A stretch of DNA of 23,894 nucleotides from Alphaproteobacteria bacterium (lineage in GTDB: Bacteria > Pseudomonadota > Alphaproteobacteria > Rickettsiales > 21-14-0-20-44-7): positions 1-23,894 of the forward strand of contig JABDBO010000010.1 in assembly GCA_013288575.1 (NCBI GenBank), read 5' to 3'. The notes below the pieces were generated by a model that was given only the letters and a program-made list of their open reading frames with translations, was not told the origin of the DNA and made no database searches. How positions within the stretch are numbered: the stretch's first letter is position 1; each line of letters begins with the position of its first letter. Made by a program: the position numbers and the translations under genes. Below, in pieces: positions 21,442 through 23,894 of the stretch.

Positions 21442-22389
21442 TTATTCCATTGTTTTATTTGGATCATTAACCACCTGGATAAAATAACCCTTATCTTCAA
21501 GCAGTTTCAAAATACCATTCTGGCCGGTTAAATGCAGCGCACCGATAGCAATGAACGCCCCACCCGCATCGATTTTTTCCTGCATGCGGTCAACCATTTT
21601 GCGGTTGCGTTTATCGACCAGGTCAACTTCAAGCTGATGCGCAAATTCTTTATCGGTTATCATATCAAAGCTTTTATCGGAAAGTTTTTGCAGCGCGGTT
21701 AAATCCTGCCGGTAATAAATATCAAACATTTCCTTATTATCAGCCGCGGTTTCATCATAGTGATCTACCGAATCGCGCAAAAACTCAATTTGTTTGGGCT
21801 GTGGAACTTTTTCAAAAACTGCCATTTGCTCTTCTGCAGTTTCCAAGCCAAAAATCGGCACACTGCGTTGCTTGGCAAAATTCTCTAGCTTAATATCAAG
21901 CGCAACACCATCGTCTGAATTATCAGGTTCTTCTAACATAACCGCCGCAGCCCATGGTTTTAAGCGATAATATCCGCTTTCCTGCTCTTTAGGATGAGCC
22001 AGCGTCATATCGGCTTTAAACTTATAATATAATTCAGACCCGATGATACTCTGCAAAGTTTCGATCGAACCCGGATCAAGGAACATTGCCTGCATGGTGA
22101 CTTTCATCGCATCAGGATCAAACTTGATTTCAAAACTTGCTGATTTGGCATAAGCCAGTTTTGCAAATGCGCCGCTTAGCATTTCAGTAATTTTCGGATC
22201 ATCCGAATGCATGGTGCCAAGCAAATAACTCGGCGGCACACCACACTTGGTGACTTTAAAAAATAGACCAGTCTTATAACGATCGGCAATCGGCTTGTAT
22301 TTTACACTTGGATCGCAATAATTTTCATCAGCTCGTGCCGCGCTAATAGAGAACAGGAATATGGATAGAATCAGAAATAATTTTTTCAT
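21442..22389 (-). CDS. TraB/GumN (TIKI-like) family protein, exported
   Basis: Protein of the TraB/GumN/PrgY family, some members of which (TIKI) are metalloproteases; bacterial roles are poorly known. Length 315 aa with a signal peptide ending in ARA before DENYC. Family motifs: SYLLGTMHS (Gly58-Thr-Met-His61), GLETAEEQM in the middle, RNRKMVDRM, and the C-terminal AIGALHLTGQNGILKLLEDKGY. The Gly-Thr-X-His and ALHL histidines are the likely metal-binding residues. The start overlaps the protease stop by four bases (ATGA), so it is coupled to the M48 protease, which suggests a shared envelope role. Confidence 0.88.
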   Translation of the reverse strand: MKKLFLILSIFLFSISAARADENYCDPSVKYKPIADRYKTGLFFKVTKCGVPPSYLLGTMHSDDPKITEMLSGAFAKLAYAKSASFEIKFDPDAMKVTMQAMFLDPGSIETLQSIIGSELYYKFKADMTLAHPKEQESGYYRLKPWAAAVMLEEPDNSDDGVALDIKLENFAKQRSVPIFGLETAEEQMAVFEKVPQPKQIEFLRDSVDHYDETAADNKEMFDIYYRQDLTALQKLSDKSFDMITDKEFAHQLEVDLVDKRNRKMVDRMQEKIDAGGAFIAIGALHLTGQNGILKLLEDKGYFIQVVNDPNKTME

Positions 22390-23720
22390 TTGTCATCCTT
22401 GTCTTTATCGTTGTCTTCTTTATCTTTCTTGTTCAGCTTGATATCGGAAAGAATATCATTGGCGCGCAGCCAGCCAGGCGAATTTTTCGGCAGTTTATCT
22501 TTAGCGATGCGGGCAAATTTCCGCGCATCTTTATTTTTATCGGAGATATTAGCTTCCTCAGCAAGCATTAAATTTGTCATACCTTCGTCATTCTTTTTGC
22601 CATAAGCGGTTGCCAGCAAATGCCAGGTTTCTTCATTGGTATGTTCCAATTTGGCGGCCTGAGAGAGCACAGCAATTGCTTCATCCAAACGGTTCTCGCC
22701 GAGCAGGTTTTTGCCCAGTTCATTTTTTATGAGTGACGAATTTGGGAAGAGCCTGTTGGCTTTTTCATAATATGGAACGCCATCTCTCGGATGTCCGCTT
22801 TCAACCAGGAACTGGCCTTTTAATTCATTGTAAAACGGATCTTCCGGTTTTAGCGCCAATAATTTATCAAGCTCGGCGAATGAATTTTTGAAATCAGATT
22901 GTTGGAAATAGGCAATTGAGCGCGCATAGAGCGAGAACTCTGATTCATCGGTATATTTTAAAAATGTGATATCAGGTTTTTCCAAAAACCCGTGCAGTTT
23001 AGCAACCATGCGTGATTGTAGATAAGCATATTTATCCGTATCAGGAATATCTTCGCTCATCGCTAACGAACGGATATGTTCAATACGCTCCTCGCTTAAC
23101 GGGTGGTTGACTGTGTATGGATCAATATCGCCATAGGCCAAAGTTTGTTCGCGACGCAAAATATCAAACAGGCGAAGCATGCCTTTGACTGATTGATGAG
23201 TCGCATTCAAAAATCTGACTGCGGCAGCATCGGCGGCAACTTCCTGCTCGCGCGAATAGGTTAGGAAGTTGCGCTCTGCCACGTGCTGGCCACCAGCCAT
23301 CACCGCCATGCCAGCATCCGGCAAACCGGCAACTGTTACTGCCGCGCCAAGCAGCGTTGTAAGAATTGTTTGGACAGTTAAATCATCAATTTCACCCATG
23401 CGTTTGATAATATGCCCACCGACAACGTGGCCGGTTTCGTGCGCAATTACACCGATAATCATGTTGGAATTATCAGTGCGTAAAATCAGACCGGTGTTGA
23501 TGAAAATGTTTAAACCCCCAACCGTGAAAGCGTTGATGGATGGGTCATTAATAATATAAATATGCATTACATCTGGGTTGAGGCCAGCGGCTTTAAACGT
23601 TGAATTTGTGTAGATTTTTAGAGTGTTTTCAATCTCGGCATCACGAATAATGCTTAAAGCCTGAGCCGGGCCGGGCAGCAAAATAGCAAGTATTAAGGTG
23701 ATTGTTAAAATCCTTCGCAT
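22386..23720 (-). CDS. bepA: Periplasmic M48 metalloprotease with TPR domain (BepA-like)
   Basis: Envelope quality-control zinc protease of the BepA (YfgC) type, 444 aa. A signal peptide (MRRILTITLILAILLPGPAQA) is followed by the M48 domain with HETGH (His94, Glu95, His98) and the third ligand Glu160 in EQEVAAD. The NHPLSEERI block comes next, then TPR-like repeats from about 265 to 420 and a Lys/Asp-rich tail. BepA degrades stalled outer-membrane proteins and assists LptD assembly. The start is ATG 23718-23720: an in-frame ATG at 23822 would put 34 polar residues before the signal peptide and lies upstream of a strong promoter. First gene of the operon with TraB and QueD. Confidence 0.94.
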   Translation of the reverse strand: MRRILTITLILAILLPGPAQALSIIRDAEIENTLKIYTNSTFKAAGLNPDVMHIYIINDPSINAFTVGGLNIFINTGLILRTDNSNMIIGVIAHETGHVVGGHIIKRMGEIDDLTVQTILTTLLGAAVTVAGLPDAGMAVMAGGQHVAERNFLTYSREQEVAADAAAVRFLNATHQSVKGMLRLFDILRREQTLAYGDIDPYTVNHPLSEERIEHIRSLAMSEDIPDTDKYAYLQSRMVAKLHGFLEKPDITFLKYTDESEFSLYARSIAYFQQSDFKNSFAELDKLLALKPEDPFYNELKGQFLVESGHPRDGVPYYEKANRLFPNSSLIKNELGKNLLGENRLDEAIAVLSQAAKLEHTNEETWHLLATAYGKKNDEGMTNLMLAEEANISDKNKDARKFARIAKDKLPKNSPGWLRANDILSDIKLNKKDKEDNDKDKDDK

Positions 23721-23726
23721 CGGGCG

Positions 23727-23754
23727 ATTATACGTAAAAGCCGCTGATTTGCAA
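23727..23754 (-). promoter_or_regulatory. Sigma-70-like promoter of the bepA operon, leaderless start
   Basis: Minus strand TTGCAA (23749-23754), 16 bases, TATAAT (23727-23732). The -10 is perfect and ends six bases before the ATG, so the expected transcription start is at or next to the A of the start codon. No ribosome site is present. Confidence 0.65.
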
Positions 23755-23814
23755 TTGCCGCCAATTTGTGCTAGTTTGAAAGCAGGAATGGATTTCTGCG
23801 GTTTCTCGTCAGGC

Positions 23815-23894
23815 GACTGCATTCCCAGGGTCGATACTCATTCAACGAGAGGGAGCTGTCCCTGCCATAACTGTGGTTTTGGTACATGGCGCCC
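23815..23894 (+). ncRNA. Possible 5' part of a 6S-like RNA (cut by window)
   Basis: The 170 bases upstream of bepA hold no gene. Near the edge GTCCCTGCCATAAC and, after about 12 bases, GGTACATGGCGCCC recall the 5' strand of 6S RNA in other proteobacteria, which has GUCCCCUGAGCCGAUA followed by AUGUGGCGCU. CAGGG (23826-23830) could pair with CCCTG further on. The other strand of the 6S stem would lie beyond the window, so this is a tentative call from memory of the family; the 5' end is a guess. Confidence 0.3.

Noticed and set aside
23721..23822. Upstream extension of the M48 protease to an ATG at 23822
   Set aside because: It would place 34 polar residues before the signal peptide and run across a perfect promoter that ends six bases before the inner ATG.

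Overview
The window looks like an ordinary chromosomal stretch of an alphaproteobacterium of moderate-to-low GC. This rests on a complete Gram-negative lipid A gene cluster, an HslV with a short propeptide before its catalytic Thr, a HisN-type histidinol phosphatase, RpoH-like heat-shock promoters ahead of groESL and hslVU, and TTAA-N7-TTAAC boxes of the kind bound by the alphaproteobacterial cell-cycle regulator CtrA. I see no phage, plasmid, transposase, CRISPR array, tRNA or rRNA. I cannot name the genus.

Layout. (1) Bases 1-4771, minus strand: a 3'-truncated D-Ala-D-Ala carboxypeptidase (S11 family), then a tightly packed envelope operon in the order DUF374/LpxJ-like acyltransferase, waaA, lpxK and an orphan ModA-like binding protein. 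(2) 4842-7613, plus strand: a short NfeD protein, then groES-groEL behind an RpoH-like promoter and closed by a strong intrinsic terminator. (3) 7719-8911: two coupled genes of unknown function, the first with strikingly AGA/AGG-rich arginine codons. (4) 8979-10421: a PhoR-like histidine kinase with an altered G1 box, convergent with a low-complexity, probably disordered 297-aa protein. (5) 11484-13335: a divergent PII-like protein, hisN and an orphan type IV pilin-like protein. (6) 13345-15368: a 100-aa unknown protein, cca, a GC-rich repeat and a 69-aa unknown protein behind two CtrA-like boxes. (7) 15440-18929: pgk with an overlapping lipoprotein gene, then hslV-hslU with a second RpoH-like promoter. 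(8) 18931-20955: a second copy of the GC-rich repeat, purD and a SCO1/SenC copper chaperone. (9) 21014-23720, minus strand: a bepA-like M48 protease, a TraB/GumN-family protein and a QueD-like protein in one operon. The right edge may hold the 5' part of a 6S-like RNA on the plus strand.

How the genes work together. Most are housekeeping: envelope building and quality control (carboxypeptidase, WaaA, LpxK, acyltransferase, BepA), protein folding and proteolysis (GroESL, HslVU), glycolysis (pgk), tRNA maturation (cca), purine and histidine synthesis (purD, hisN) and cytochrome oxidase assembly (SCO).

The less ordinary signals are mostly non-coding. A roughly 180-200 bp GC-rich element occurs in two opposite copies (14883-15083 and 18931-19106). 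CtrA-like boxes lie before genes of unknown function. Several genes have a -10-like hexamer only 6-10 bases before the start codon and no convincing Shine-Dalgarno sequence, suggesting leaderless or nearly leaderless mRNAs. An AT-rich hairpin repeat is shared by the groEL 3' end and the sco/queD junction. Four proteins carry noteworthy changes in otherwise conserved sites: the PII T- and B-loops, a QueD zinc ligand, the PhoR G1 box and the GroES N terminus.
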